From positions 5,766,001 to 5,830,000 of the forward strand of contig NZ_RJVJ01000001.1 of assembly GCF_003751605.1 (NCBI RefSeq): 64,000 nucleotides of DNA, read 5' to 3'. Below the pieces are notes generated by a model. It worked only from the letters and a program-made list of their open reading frames with translations. It searched no databases and was not told the origin of the DNA. How positions within the stretch are numbered: position 1 is the first letter of the stretch; each line of letters opens with the position of its first letter. Both the position numbers and the translations under genes were made by a program. Source of the stretch: Kitasatospora cineracea. Lineage in GTDB: Bacteria; Actinomycetota; Actinomycetes; Streptomycetales; Streptomycetaceae. Of this stretch, positions 16,386 through 25,086 are shown piece by piece.

Positions 16386-17687
16386 ATGATGTCGGACGAT
16401 CTGCAGACCCTGGCCCACGAGGCGTACGTGTACCTGTACCCGCTGGTCACCATGGATGTCACCCGCCGGCAGGCGGTGTCGGTGCCCACGGGGGTGAAGC
16501 CGGCCTTCGGGCCGCCGAACGAGTTCCACCACCTGCGCGAGTTCCCGTCGGCGGAGTTCCGGTCGGTGGTGCGGCCGAACTTCGACACCCTGTACTCGTC
16601 CGCGTGGCTGGACCTGACGGCGGGTCCGGTGGCGCTGCACGTGTCGGACACCGCCGGCCGGTACTTCATGGTTCCGCTGCTGGACATGTGGACCGACGTG
16701 TTCGCGACCCTCGGCCCCCGCACCACCGGCTCCGGTGACCAGGACTACCTGGTCGTCGCCCCGGACTTCCGGGGCGAGGTGCCGGCGGGGGCGACGGTGC
16801 TGCGGGCGCCGACGCCGTACGTGTGGGTGATCGGGCGGGTACAGACGAACGGGCCGGCCGACTACGACAAGGTCCACCGGATCCAGGACGGGCTGACCGT
16901 GACGGCGCTGCACCCGACCGAGCATCCGGTCGATCCGGGGGCGGACGTCGACAGCGATCCGCTCGCCACGGTGAACGGCCTCGGCGCGGTGGAGTTCTTC
17001 GCCGCGGCGGCCCGTGCACTGGCCGTCAATCCGCCGCACAGCACGGACTTCGCGGTCCTGGCGCGGATCGCGCACCTGGGAATCCTGCCGGGCCGGGAGT
17101 TCGACGGGGCGCGGTTCGCCGGGGCGGACCTGGCGGCGGTCGAGGCGGGCGCGCGGGCGGCCCGGGAGGCGATCCTGGCGTCGCCGGCCACCATCGGCAC
17201 GGCCGTCAACGGCTGGCGGGTCACCACCGAGACCATGGGCGTGTACGGCAACGCCTACTTCAAGCGGGCCGCCGTCACCGCCATCGGGCTGGGCGCCAAT
17301 CCGGCCGAGGACGCCGTCTATCCCGTGCTGGCCGCCGACGCGGACGGCGCCCCCGTCACCGGCGAGCACGACTACCTGCTGCACTTCGACGCGGACGGCC
17401 TGCCGCCGGTCGGCGCGTTCTGGTCGGTGACCATGTACGACGCGCAGGGCTTCCAGACCGCCAACGAGATCGACCGCTTCGCGCTCGGCGACCGCGACCC
17501 GCTGGTGTACAACGCGGACGGCTCGCTCGACATCCTGGTCTCCCACCGCGACCCGGGCCCGGAGCGGCGGGCGAACTGGCTGCCCGCGCCGACCGGCCCG
17601 CTGGGCCTGACGCTGCGCCTGTACGCGCCCCGTCCGGAGGCCCTCGACGGCCGGTGGACCCCGCCGCCCGTCCGCCGGGTGAAGTAG
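16386..17687 (+). CDS. DUF1254/DUF1214 domain protein
   Basis: The 433-residue protein has an N-terminal DUF1254 domain (AYVYLYPLVTMDVTRRQ, then RPNFDTLYSSAWLDLTAGPV and GRYFMVPLLDMWTDVF, residues 10-110). A C-terminal DUF1214 domain follows (residues 330-430: FWSVTMYDAQGF, DILVSHRDPGPERRANWLPAP). The combination is widespread and structurally beta-rich, with no established activity. The ATG is preceded by GGGAG. A near-perfect 15-bp hairpin follows the stop, and the gene appears to be a single transcription unit. Confidence 0.93.
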   Translation: MMSDDLQTLAHEAYVYLYPLVTMDVTRRQAVSVPTGVKPAFGPPNEFHHLREFPSAEFRSVVRPNFDTLYSSAWLDLTAGPVALHVSDTAGRYFMVPLLDMWTDVFATLGPRTTGSGDQDYLVVAPDFRGEVPAGATVLRAPTPYVWVIGRVQTNGPADYDKVHRIQDGLTVTALHPTEHPVDPGADVDSDPLATVNGLGAVEFFAAAARALAVNPPHSTDFAVLARIAHLGILPGREFDGARFAGADLAAVEAGARAAREAILASPATIGTAVNGWRVTTETMGVYGNAYFKRAAVTAIGLGANPAEDAVYPVLAADADGAPVTGEHDYLLHFDADGLPPVGAFWSVTMYDAQGFQTANEIDRFALGDRDPLVYNADGSLDILVSHRDPGPERRANWLPAPTGPLGLTLRLYAPRPEALDGRWTPPPVRRVK

Positions 17688-17707
17688 CTCCCGGGGGAAG
17701 TCGGCTC

Positions 17708-17749
17708 GCGCTCCCGTCCGCCGTGGTGAGACCCGGCGGGCGGGAGCGC
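17708..17749. terminator. Hairpin after the DUF1254 gene
   Basis: GCGCTCCCGTCCGCC pairs with GGCGGGCGGGAGCGC with a single mismatch, around a 12-base loop. It lies between the DUF1254 gene and a convergent phosphatase remnant. Confidence 0.75.
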
Positions 17750-17777
17750 GTCGTTCGGTCGGGTCCGGCCCGAGGGC

Positions 17778-17942
17778 TCAGTCCGGGCCGACGGGCCGGG
17801 TCCAGGTGAGGGCGAGCAGGGCCGCGTCGTCGTGGGTGCTGCCGTCGGCGCAGCTGCGGGCGTCCTGCTGGAGCCAGTCGAGCAGGGCCTCGGGTTCGGT
17901 GGGGCCGGGGCGGGTGCGCAGCAGGTGGAGAATCCCATCGTG
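17778..17942 (-). pseudogene. PP2C/SpoIIE phosphatase C-terminal remnant
   Basis: About 54 codons read LLRTRPGPTEPEALLDWLQQDARS then STHDDAALLALTW and a stop. This is the C-terminal end of the PP2C-type phosphatases (SpoIIE domain) so common in Streptomyces, with the H-D-D-A-A-L-L-A metal-binding strand. Everything upstream of the last 50 residues is gone; the frame continues only into unrelated codons up to about 18158. Confidence 0.65.
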
Positions 17943-18197
17943 GTGCGCCGGGACTTCTCGCCACCTGCCACGATTCCCTCTCGCGAACTGCCCTTGCCGG
18001 ACCGCGCCGGCTACCCGTGCTGCCAGGGCTTTCCCAAAAGATCGACATGCTGTCCTTGCGAGACGAGGCACGTCCACCGAGCTGAGACTCTCCATATGGC
18101 CGCCGGTGGCCCGAACGACACAAGCCCCCCGCCGGCGAGCCGTCGGTGCCAGGACCACCCCGTCCTCCCGAACACGATCCCCGACAGCGTCGGGTAC

Positions 18198-19391
18198 TCA
18201 CTGGAGTACGACGGTGACGCCGCGCTTGCGCAGGAGTCGCACGGTCCACTCGAAGTCGGACACGCCGCCGAGGTGGTGCAGGACGTCTCCGGCGAGGGCG
18301 CGGCGGGCGATGTCGGAGTGGTGCCACACGAGGGTGAACGGGGGGACGACGCGGGGCCCGCCGAACAGGTAGTCCTTCACCGATTCCAGGCCTCTGCCGT
18401 AGTTGGCGCCGGGGCCGAGCAGGGCTTCGCCGAGCGCCAGGAGCAGGCCGGCCCGGTTCGTGGCGTGTTCTCCGTCCAGGTGGTACGTCCCGCCCGAACG
18501 GCCGCCCGGCCCGTACGGGCCGACGCTGGTGAGGTCCAGCCATGCGGAGCGGCCCTCGGTGTCGAGGTGCGCCCACTGGTTGAGCTGTGCGGGGATGCCG
18601 TCGGACCAGGTCTCCCACACTGCGCGGGCTGCCAGGGCGGGGCGGTTGTCGCCGGGGTCGGTGACGGTGACGTCGATCAGGGCCGCGCCGAGGACGGACG
18701 GGCGCGCTTCGACGGTGTCCAAATCGAGGCGGTAGCCGGCCATCGTCCGGCCGTTGCGGTCCAGGCGCCGGAGCGTGATCGGATCGCCCTCCTGGGGGTG
18801 GGGGCGGCGCAACAGGGCGAGGAGCGGTTCGGCCGGTTCGCAGCCGATCAGGTGCACGGGCTCGCTCGGCCGCTGCGGGCGCGGGGTGAACAGGCCGCCG
18901 ACGGAAAGGCAGTCGCCCGACGGGTCGTCCTCCCGCAGCGAGGGGAACCACAGGTCGAACCGCGGGCTGGAAGGCCACCGCTCGGGCCCCCAGTAGTCGT
19001 TCTCCCTGACGCCGGCGCCCACGACGATGTCCACCCGCCCAAGATCGCCCGGGGTGGGCCGGTGGGCCAGGACGACCGTGTCCTCCAGGCCGCAGAAGCG
19101 GTACGGCCCGTCGCTCGAGGGATCCACGGGTTCGACCACGATCTCCCCGTTCCCCAGCAGCCGCACCGGCCGCGCGCCGTCCGCAACAGCCCGGGCCAGC
19201 AGGCTCTCGCGCGGGCAGCCGCGCAGCGTCAGGACCTCCCGCGGCAGCGGCAGCGGGTCCATGAACAGGCCATCGGCCTCCGCGCACCGCCCCCACAGCA
19301 CGTCCTCCTCCTCACCGTGGACGTCCTCCCACACCAGGAGATACCGCACCGGGAAGTCCCGCTCCCACCCCGCATGTTCCTCGGACCGCAC
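18198..19391 (-). CDS. Barstar-domain protein, large novel N-terminus
   Basis: The 397-residue protein ends in a recognisable barstar fold (about residues 310-397): YHLDGEHATNRAGLLLALGEALLGPG, then ANYGRGLESVKDYLFGG, then TLVWHHSDIARRAL. This matches the pattern of barstar-like inhibitors of ribonucleases. Classical barstar is about 90 residues; here 300 extra residues precede it, rich in W, E and G and with no recognised domain, no signal peptide and no membrane helix. It may be an immunity protein for a secreted RNase toxin, but no toxin gene is adjacent. The ATG lacks a strong ribosome site, so the start is somewhat uncertain. Confidence 0.75.
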   Translation of the reverse strand: MRSEEHAGWERDFPVRYLLVWEDVHGEEEDVLWGRCAEADGLFMDPLPLPREVLTLRGCPRESLLARAVADGARPVRLLGNGEIVVEPVDPSSDGPYRFCGLEDTVVLAHRPTPGDLGRVDIVVGAGVRENDYWGPERWPSSPRFDLWFPSLREDDPSGDCLSVGGLFTPRPQRPSEPVHLIGCEPAEPLLALLRRPHPQEGDPITLRRLDRNGRTMAGYRLDLDTVEARPSVLGAALIDVTVTDPGDNRPALAARAVWETWSDGIPAQLNQWAHLDTEGRSAWLDLTSVGPYGPGGRSGGTYHLDGEHATNRAGLLLALGEALLGPGANYGRGLESVKDYLFGGPRVVPPFTLVWHHSDIARRALAGDVLHHLGGVSDFEWTVRLLRKRGVTVVLQ

Positions 19392-19707
19392 GCTTCTCCC
19401 TCGCCACTCGGCCGTCCTGGCGCGCCCACCCTACGGCCCGCCGCCACCGAAGCCGACCGCCCCGTCGCCGCCCCCGGGGCCGGGGAGTTCGGCATCGGCT
19501 CTGTTGGTTTCGCCTGCCGCAGCCTTTCCATCGCAGCTCAGAGCCGGTGCGGTGCGACAGCGGCGCAGGCCTGCGCCGGGCAGCCGGCTGCGACTGCGAC
19601 CTGGGAGCCAACTGGCTGCGACCAACCGGTGGGTTTCGCAGTCGCAGGCCGGTGAGCTCGCTGCGAGAGCCGGTGAGTTTCCGGCCGACGAAACTCACCG
19701 GCGCAGG
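19392..19707. other. Spacer with repeated GGTGAG elements and a hairpin
   Basis: No gene is visible. The segment 19625-19705 contains several short related copies of CCGGTGAG or CGCAGTCGCAG. At 19670-19701 CCGGTGAGTTTC pairs perfectly with GAAACTCACCGG over an 8-base loop, a 12-bp stem that could terminate the fused transposase/Abi-like gene. Confidence 0.5.
19670..19701. terminator. 12-bp hairpin next to the Abi-like gene
   Basis: The perfect stem CCGGTGAGTTTC / GAAACTCACCGG has an 8-base loop and lies a few bases beyond the stop codon of the minus-strand fused gene. Confidence 0.55.
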
Positions 19708-20475
19708 TCAGAGCGCGGCGATCCCGGATCGCAGCGCCGGCTCCTCCGGAGGAACTGTTCGTGCAGGGTCCTGTTGTGCGGTGGCCGGCCAGGGTGTTGA
19801 GGGCGTTGCTTGCCTTCGGGGCCAGGGGTTCTTGACCACTGCGGACGTGCTGAGGAGCTGGACGAGCAGCGCGGCGATGTGAACGGCGGCCTGGGCAGCT
19901 TCCTGGGCGATCGGCGCGCTGGTCCGGCCTCCGGGGTGGCGGTCGCGGTGCCCGTGCCACAGGAGCTTCACGAGGGAGAGGACGGTGACGATCGTGGCGG
20001 GCGCCGCGCTGTTGTCCAGGATCACCATCGAGTAGTTCCCCCCGCGGTGCTCGAACTCCCGGATGACCTCACCGAGAGTCGCCCGCGGAGAGCTGGCGGA
20101 GAGGGGATTCGCGACGTCCTCCACGGCCCGGACGGCATCGACGTACGCACCGCTCGGATCGGGGTGAAGCGCGTACACCTTCGTCACCTGGCAACGCAGG
20201 ATTTCCTGGATCCGCTGGTCGAGACCGTCCTGTTGCCACAGGGTGAAGTAGTAGAACACCACCGACCAAGTCGGTAAGTCATGCGGCAGGAGCCGCCACT
20301 GACACCCCGTCCGGTTCTGGTACAGCAGCGCGTTCACGACCTCGCGCAGGTCGCAGGAGCCCGGGTCCCCGGTCGCCGACCGCGACACCCGCTGCTGCTT
20401 CCAGGCGGTGACCAGTGGCTCGATCAGGGCCCACCGCCCGTCGGACAAGTCCGTTGAGTACGGCACCCGTTCCAT
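19708..20475 (-). CDS. IS5 transposase head fused to Abi-C-like tail
   Basis: One unbroken 255-codon frame joins two unrelated parts. Residues 1-100 are an IS5-family transposase N-terminus (DUF4096-like): RWALIEPLVTAW, NALLYQNRTGCQWRLLP and FYYFTLWQQDG. From about residue 103 it changes to DPSGAYVDAVRAVEDVANPL, TLGEVIREF, LLWHGHRDRH and AAQAAVHIAALLVQLL. The H-G-H-x-x-R-H pattern and flanking helices resemble Abi-C (abortive infection C-terminal, HEPN-like) domains. The DDE catalytic domain is absent. The likely cause is an IS insertion or deletion that fused the transposase 5' end to the back half of a defence-like gene. Whether the fusion is made or active is unknown. Confidence 0.65.
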   Translation of the reverse strand: MERVPYSTDLSDGRWALIEPLVTAWKQQRVSRSATGDPGSCDLREVVNALLYQNRTGCQWRLLPHDLPTWSVVFYYFTLWQQDGLDQRIQEILRCQVTKVYALHPDPSGAYVDAVRAVEDVANPLSASSPRATLGEVIREFEHRGGNYSMVILDNSAAPATIVTVLSLVKLLWHGHRDRHPGGRTSAPIAQEAAQAAVHIAALLVQLLSTSAVVKNPWPRRQATPSTPWPATAQQDPARTVPPEEPALRSGIAAL

Positions 20476-21005
20476 GCCCCGACCTCACCATGCACACGAC
20501 ATGCGAGTCAGCTCGAAGTGCCTCCGTACCCACGAACGGGCGACACCAGATCATCCAGGAACGGACCTAACGCCCTCTCAGAACTACCAGCAGACGATCT
20601 GCGACCCGGTTTCCGTGCATGCCGTGCGCGAGGACTGCCGGGCCTCTCCCTGCATCCCGCTGCACAGAAGCCACTGCCACACCGCGTGTACGCCGCACTG
20701 CCCGGCCGAGCAACGTGGTCCCCCGCGCAGCACCCAGCCCGTCTCCCAGCCGGCGGCCGCATCCCCTGCCCGCTGGGAGACCGCACCTCCGAACGCCGTT
20801 GACCCGCCATTGAGTTCGGCCATCTGCGGTCCCACCCGGGCCCATGCATACACCGCATGCCGGGCGTCTCCCCGAGGCGCCCGGCAAATCCCGGAAATCT
20901 CCTCGCCGGATCCGCTGGCGAGGTCGGCGGATAGCCCGCGAGTTCACGGGTAGGCGGCGGTCCGGACAGACCCGGTCAAACGACGACAGCAGTGAGGAGG
21001 CAGGC
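20476..21005. other. 530-bp noncoding spacer
   Basis: No protein-like frame is present. Near the right end, GGGTAG at 20948-20953 resembles the -10 element of stress sigma factors of the SigB type (GGGTAT/C). That would suit the holin-like/DUF3618/DUF4235 operon that begins at 21006, but the -35 match is poor. Confidence 0.35.
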
Positions 21006-21425
21006 ATGAGCAGCAGTGTCGGAGGCACCACACCCCACGGCAGCGAGGACTCGATGGGCACGCTCGTCACGCGGGCGTCGCAGCAACTCTCGGAGCTGGT
21101 GCGGGAAGAGATGCGGTTGGCCCGGGCAGAGCTGACCGAGAAGGGCAAACGCTACGGCCTCGGTGGAGGCCTGGTCGGCGGAGCCGGTCTGGTCGCCGTC
21201 CTGGCGTCCCAGGCCGCAATCGCCGCAGGGATCGCCGCCCTCGCCCTGGTCCTGCCGGTGTGGGCGGCCGCGCTGGTCGTCGCGGCCTTGCTCGTGGCGG
21301 TCGCCGCGGTGCTGGCCCTGAACGGCCGCAAGCAGGTGGCCGCCGCCGGTAACCCCGCACCGGAGCAGACCATCGACAGCGTCAGGGCGGACATTGCCGA
21401 AATCAAGGAGAGGACACACCGATGA
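21006..21425 (+). CDS. Holin-superfamily (phage_holin_3_6-like) membrane protein
   Basis: The 139-residue protein has an N-terminal amphipathic helix LVTRASQQLSELVREEMRLARAELTEKGKR, then two membrane helices (residues 55-80 and 82-103), and a charged C-terminal helix. This is the actinobacterial putative phage-holin/Actino-holin family, present in many chromosomes as a stress-related membrane protein rather than a lysis protein. The ATG follows GAGGAGG. It overlaps the next gene by ATGA, starting a tight three-gene operon. Confidence 0.88.
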   Translation: MSSSVGGTTPHGSEDSMGTLVTRASQQLSELVREEMRLARAELTEKGKRYGLGGGLVGGAGLVAVLASQAAIAAGIAALALVLPVWAAALVVAALLVAVAAVLALNGRKQVAAAGNPAPEQTIDSVRADIAEIKERTHR

Positions 21426-21883
21426 GCCACCAGCCCCAGGACGACGGACCCGCCGAGACCGACCTGCTCCGCGAGCAGGTCGAGCGCACCCGAGCAGAAC
21501 TCGGCCGCACGGTAGAGGCGTTGGCTGCCAAGGCCGACGTCAAAGAACAGGTCGCGGAGAAGGCGACCGAACTGAAGGACCAGGCCGCTGAGAAGACCGC
21601 GCAACTGACCGGCAAGCTCCGAGAGAAAGCCGGACAGGCCGCCGACCTGGCCAAGGAGAAGACCCCGGACCAGGTGATGGAGAAGGCGGACCGGGCCGTC
21701 GCCCAGGTGCGCGACACCGCGCTCCATGCCGGGCATCTGGCCCGCGAGAAGACGCCGGAACCGGTCCGGGAGAAGGTCGCCATCGCCGCGGCGATGGCCC
21801 GAGCCAACCGGACCCCGCTGCTGGCCGGCGCCGCGGTCCTGGTCGCCACCCTGTTCCTGCTGCGCGGCCGGAAGAACAAGTGA
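21422..21883 (+). CDS. DUF3618 domain protein
   Basis: The 153-residue protein begins with the DUF3618 signature LLREQVERTRAELGRTVEALAAKADVKEQV. It continues as a long alanine/lysine-rich coiled coil (KEKTPDQV and REKTPEPV repeats) and ends in one C-terminal membrane helix (LLAGAAVLVATLFLL) with a short basic tail. The overlap with both neighbours (ATGA upstream, GTGA downstream) implies translational coupling. The family is frequent beside holin-like and DUF4235 genes and is thought to be membrane-stress related; no activity is established. Confidence 0.9.
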   Translation: MSHQPQDDGPAETDLLREQVERTRAELGRTVEALAAKADVKEQVAEKATELKDQAAEKTAQLTGKLREKAGQAADLAKEKTPDQVMEKADRAVAQVRDTALHAGHLAREKTPEPVREKVAIAAAMARANRTPLLAGAAVLVATLFLLRGRKNK

Positions 21884-22146
21884 ACGCGGTCAGGGTCCTC
21901 TACAAGCCGGTCGGGCTGATGCTCGGCGTCACCGGCGGCCTGCTCGCGGGCATCGCCTTCAAACAGGCATGGAAGATCATCGGCCACGACGACGACGCCC
22001 CGGATGCCACCGACGAGGACCGCACCTGGCGGGAGGTGCTACTCGCCGCCACCATGCAGGGCGCCATCTTCGCCCTCGTCAAGGCAGCCATCGACCGGGC
22101 CGGCGCCACCGCCACCCGGCGCCTGACAGGCACCTGGCCCGGCTGA
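21880..22146 (+). CDS. DUF4235 domain membrane protein
   Basis: The 88-residue protein fits DUF4235: VLYKPVGLMLGVTGGLLAGIAFKQAWKII forms the first helix, followed by an acidic loop (DDDAPDATDEDRTW) and a second helix LLAATMQGAIFALVKAAIDRAG. The GTG start overlaps the DUF3618 stop. A perfect 25-bp hairpin follows the gene, closing the operon. Confidence 0.9.
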   Translation: MNAVRVLYKPVGLMLGVTGGLLAGIAFKQAWKIIGHDDDAPDATDEDRTWREVLLAATMQGAIFALVKAAIDRAGATATRRLTGTWPG

Positions 22147-22199
22147 CCCACCCCGCTACGGTCGGCTCCTGTCCCAGCGCCGGCCCCCTTGGGCAAACA

Positions 22200-22254
22200 C
22201 TGCTTACCGGTCGGCCTCACCCCCGGGTGGGGGGTGAGGCCGACCGGTAAGCAG
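22200..22254. terminator. 25-bp perfect hairpin ending the holin-like operon
   Basis: CTGCTTACCGGTCGGCC plus eight further bases pairs exactly with its reverse complement across a 5-base loop, one of the longest perfect stems in the window. It lies 54 bases after the DUF4235 stop and just before an IS3 relic. Confidence 0.88.
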
Positions 22255-22351
22255 GTAGTCCTCGAGGACGTGCTACTTGTCAGTGGGCTTGATTCGGTGT
22301 GACGGACACCCCTGATCAGGGGCTTCGGCCCCGGTAAGGATGATGTCCATC

Positions 22352-23258
22352 ATGGAGAGCATGCGGAAGGAGGAGCCGCGCCCTCGTCGCGCGTTCACGC
22401 CGGAGTTCAAGGCCGAGATCGTCGAGCTGTGCCGTCGCGGTGACCGCTCGGTCGGTCAGTCGCGAAGGACTTCGACCTGACCGAGGCCACGGTGCGGGAC
22501 TGGGTCAGGCAGGCCGAGATCGACGCCGGTGAGCGGGACGGCCGGACCAGCGACGAGCGCGAGGGACTGGCGCGGCTGCGGCGGGAGAACCGTCGGCTGC
22601 GCGAGGACGTGGACATCCTCCGCCGTACCACGGCTTTCTTCGCGAAGGAGGCCCGGTGACGGTGCACTCGTTCATCGAGGCGGAGAAGCAGGCAGGCCGC
22701 AACGTCAAACGGGCGCGTGAACTGCTCAAGGTCTCCCGAGCCGCCTTCTACGCCCGCTGCACTGCGACCCTCGGCCCTTGCGCGACTCGCGACGCCGAGC
22801 TGACCGAGATCCGTGCGACGTCCCGCGGCACCCACGGGGCTGCGCGCGTGCACGCAGCCCTGCACCGCCAGGGCATCGTCTGCGGCCGCCGAAGGGTCGC
22901 CCGCTTGATGCGCCAGGCCCGACCTTCAGGGCCGGCACCGCAGGCGGCGCCAGCGCACCACGATCCCCGACCCGCAGGCCGCCCACCCGGTCGGACCTGG
23001 TCCTGGGCGACTTCACGCCCGACCCGGTGGCCCTCGACACGCGCTGGTGCGGCGACATCACCTACATCCCGGCCGAGGAGGGCCGGCTCTACCTGGCCAC
23101 CGTCATCGACATCGCCTCCCGCCGGGTCGTCGGCCGGGCCACCGCCGACCACCTGCGGACCGAACTGGTCACCGACGCTCCCCGGGCCGCCTGCCGAACC
23201 CGCCGCCCGACCGGAACAGTGCTCTCCCATATGGATCGCGGCTGCCAGAGTGGATTCA
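22352..23258 (+). pseudogene. IS3-family transposase, orfA/orfB, frameshifted and truncated
   Basis: OrfA starts MESMRKEEPRPRRAF with a helix-turn-helix (FKAEIVELCRRG). It loses one base near 22457, where QVAKDFDL should run on, then continues LTEATVRDWVRQAEID to the leucine-zipper LRRENRRLREDVDILRR. OrfB starts at a GTG (VHSFIEAEKQAG) and carries the HTH_21-like segment, but shifts frame again near 22930. The DDE core then reads TRWCGDITYIPAEEGRLYLATVID and stops making sense after HMDRGCQ, so the final catalytic Glu is missing. Several independent lesions make it inactive. Confidence 0.88.
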
Positions 23259-23298
23259 ATCGGTCGTCGCAACACCTCTGTGAGCTGGAGGTTTACGT

Positions 23299-23439
23299 AT
23301 GGGCGTGGGGAATCGACAGCGGGCGGCACGGGAGTATCGCGGGCAGATGCCATCGCCGGGTCGGCCGAGTGTCGCATGGCGTGAGGACAGGGCCCGGTTC
23401 TGGCAGACGATCGCTCGGGGGCTGAGCAGGACCTTTTGA
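23299..23439 (+). pseudogene. IS30-family transposase N-terminal scrap
   Basis: A 46-codon frame reads GVGNRQRAAREYRGQM then GRPSVAWREDRARFWQTIARGLS and stops. The last block is the conserved opening of actinobacterial IS30 transposases (R-x-x-FW-x-x-IA-x-GLS). The remaining 300-plus residues are absent. It abuts the broken end of the IS3 copy, so the two elements were probably joined by a deletion. Confidence 0.65.
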
Positions 23440-23832
23440 AGCGGCTCAACTTCCTTCGACGCCATCCCAGTTGACACCTTCGGGTACGGATGAGCCACAA
23501 GACGTGCCCTACCGGCTCGTGCGGGTGTCGGCAGCGGGACGTCGCGCGTTGCAGGACAGAGACCACCAAGAGCCCCTCGGCAGCGACGTGATGAACGAGA
23601 TCACCGCTGCGACGAAGAGGGGCCCCGGTGCGGCACTGGCGCCCGCTGCCAGGCAGCTCACCCCGCAGGGACACGATTTCCGTGGGGCTGCCTCCAGGGT
23701 GAATTGCGGGCCGTGGGCGACTGGACCCGCGTGATCGGGGATAGACGGAGAGAGACCCTGTGCCGCTGGTGCCCGGCGCGCCCTCCGGTGCCTGCACGTG
23801 ATGTGGACCGGAATCCAACGGAAGCGAGCCCG
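23440..23832. other. Spacer upstream of the carotenoid operon
   Basis: The 390 bases before crtE contain no recognisable gene. The promoter of the crtEIB operon should lie here; no LitS-type or housekeeping promoter could be picked out with confidence. Confidence 0.4.
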
Positions 23833-25086
23833 ATGTTCTCCGTACCACTGTCGGCACCCGCGGCGGGCCGAGACGTCGCGCCCGGGCCGTTCGGTCCGTC
23901 CAGCGCACTCCGCGCCCCAGCCGCAGGACACAGTTCACCCCGCGGGACCGGAGGCGCTCCGGCACCGAGCGAGGACGTCGACGTCGACGTGCCGGGCACG
24001 GTCGGCCGGGTGCTCGACCGGTACCTGGAGCAGCGGCTGGCGCGGGCGACCGCCGCCGACGCGGTCTTCGCCGCCGACGTCGCCCTCCGGGTGGCGGACT
24101 TCACCCGGGGCGGAGGTCGGCGGATGCGCGGGCAGCTCCTGTGGTGGACGATGCGCGCGTGCGGGCGGGAGGACGGACCGGTCGGCACCGCGCTGGCCGC
24201 GGCCGCGGCACTGGAGCTGCTCCAGACGTGCGCGCTCGTCCAGGACGACGTGATGGACCGGGCCGCGACGCGTCGCGGTCGCCGGGCCCTGCACCTGGAC
24301 GTGGCCGCACAGTACGCGTCCGGCGCGGGAAGCAGGGGCGCCGCGGAACTCGGTTCGGCCGCGGGGGTCCTCGCCGGGGACCTGGCTCTGGTCTGGGCGG
24401 ACGACCTCGCCGCCGCCGCGCAGGAGGACCTGCCGCCGCACCTGCGGGACCAGGTGCGGCAGGTCTGGTCGGACCTGCGGACGGAGATGATCGCCGGCCA
24501 GTACGCGGACCTGCACGGCCAGGTGACCCGGTCGCGCACGCCGGGCCGGGCGCTGCGGACCGCCCGGCTCAAGAGCGCCATGTACTCGGTGGAGCGGCCC
24601 GTCCACCTGGGCGCCGTCCTGGCCGGGGCCAACCCCGAGCAGGTGCGCGAGCTGCGCCGCGCCGGCCGCTGCGCGGGCATCGCCTTCCAGCTCAGGGACG
24701 ACCTCGACGGGGTCTTCGGGGACCCCGCCCGCACCGGCAAGCCCTGCGGCGACGACATCCGGTCCGGCAAACCCACCTACCTGCTCGCCGTGGCGCACGC
24801 CCGGGCGGTGGCCCGTCAGGACCTGGTCTCGGCGGACGTACTGGAGCGGTGCCCGGGTGACGCGGACCTGGACGACGGGGCGATGGAGGAGGTCAGGCGA
24901 GCGCTGGTGAGGACGGGGGCGCGGGCCGCCGTCCAGTCCCGCATCGAGCGGCTCTCCGCGCGCAGTGCGGAACACCTGGAGCGGGCCCGCCCGGCGGGCC
25001 CCGGCGCCGACCGGCTGGCCGACCTGCTCAGGGCAGCCGCCGGACTGCCACCCCGTGGGGCGCACCGTACGGGGGCGACCCGATGA
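23833..25086 (+). CDS. crtE: Geranylgeranyl diphosphate synthase
   Basis: The 417-residue protein is a trans-polyprenyl synthase. The first aspartate-rich motif is QDDVMDRAATRRG (DDxxD at 138-142) and the second is RDDLDGVFGD (289 onwards); KSAMYSVERP holds the usual helix between them. It condenses IPP with allylic diphosphates to make C20 GGPP, the precursor for CrtB. About 50 extra N-terminal residues, rich in Pro and Ala, precede the fold and make the start uncertain. It is the first gene of crtEIB and overlaps crtI by ATGA. Confidence 0.93.
   Translation: MFSVPLSAPAAGRDVAPGPFGPSSALRAPAAGHSSPRGTGGAPAPSEDVDVDVPGTVGRVLDRYLEQRLARATAADAVFAADVALRVADFTRGGGRRMRGQLLWWTMRACGREDGPVGTALAAAAALELLQTCALVQDDVMDRAATRRGRRALHLDVAAQYASGAGSRGAAELGSAAGVLAGDLALVWADDLAAAAQEDLPPHLRDQVRQVWSDLRTEMIAGQYADLHGQVTRSRTPGRALRTARLKSAMYSVERPVHLGAVLAGANPEQVRELRRAGRCAGIAFQLRDDLDGVFGDPARTGKPCGDDIRSGKPTYLLAVAHARAVARQDLVSADVLERCPGDADLDDGAMEEVRRALVRTGARAAVQSRIERLSARSAEHLERARPAGPGADRLADLLRAAAGLPPRGAHRTGATR

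Noticed and set aside
21006..22146. A prophage lysis cassette, suggested by the holin-like gene
   Set aside because: Its neighbours are DUF3618 and DUF4235 proteins, a common chromosomal trio; no endolysin, phage structural gene or integrase is present.
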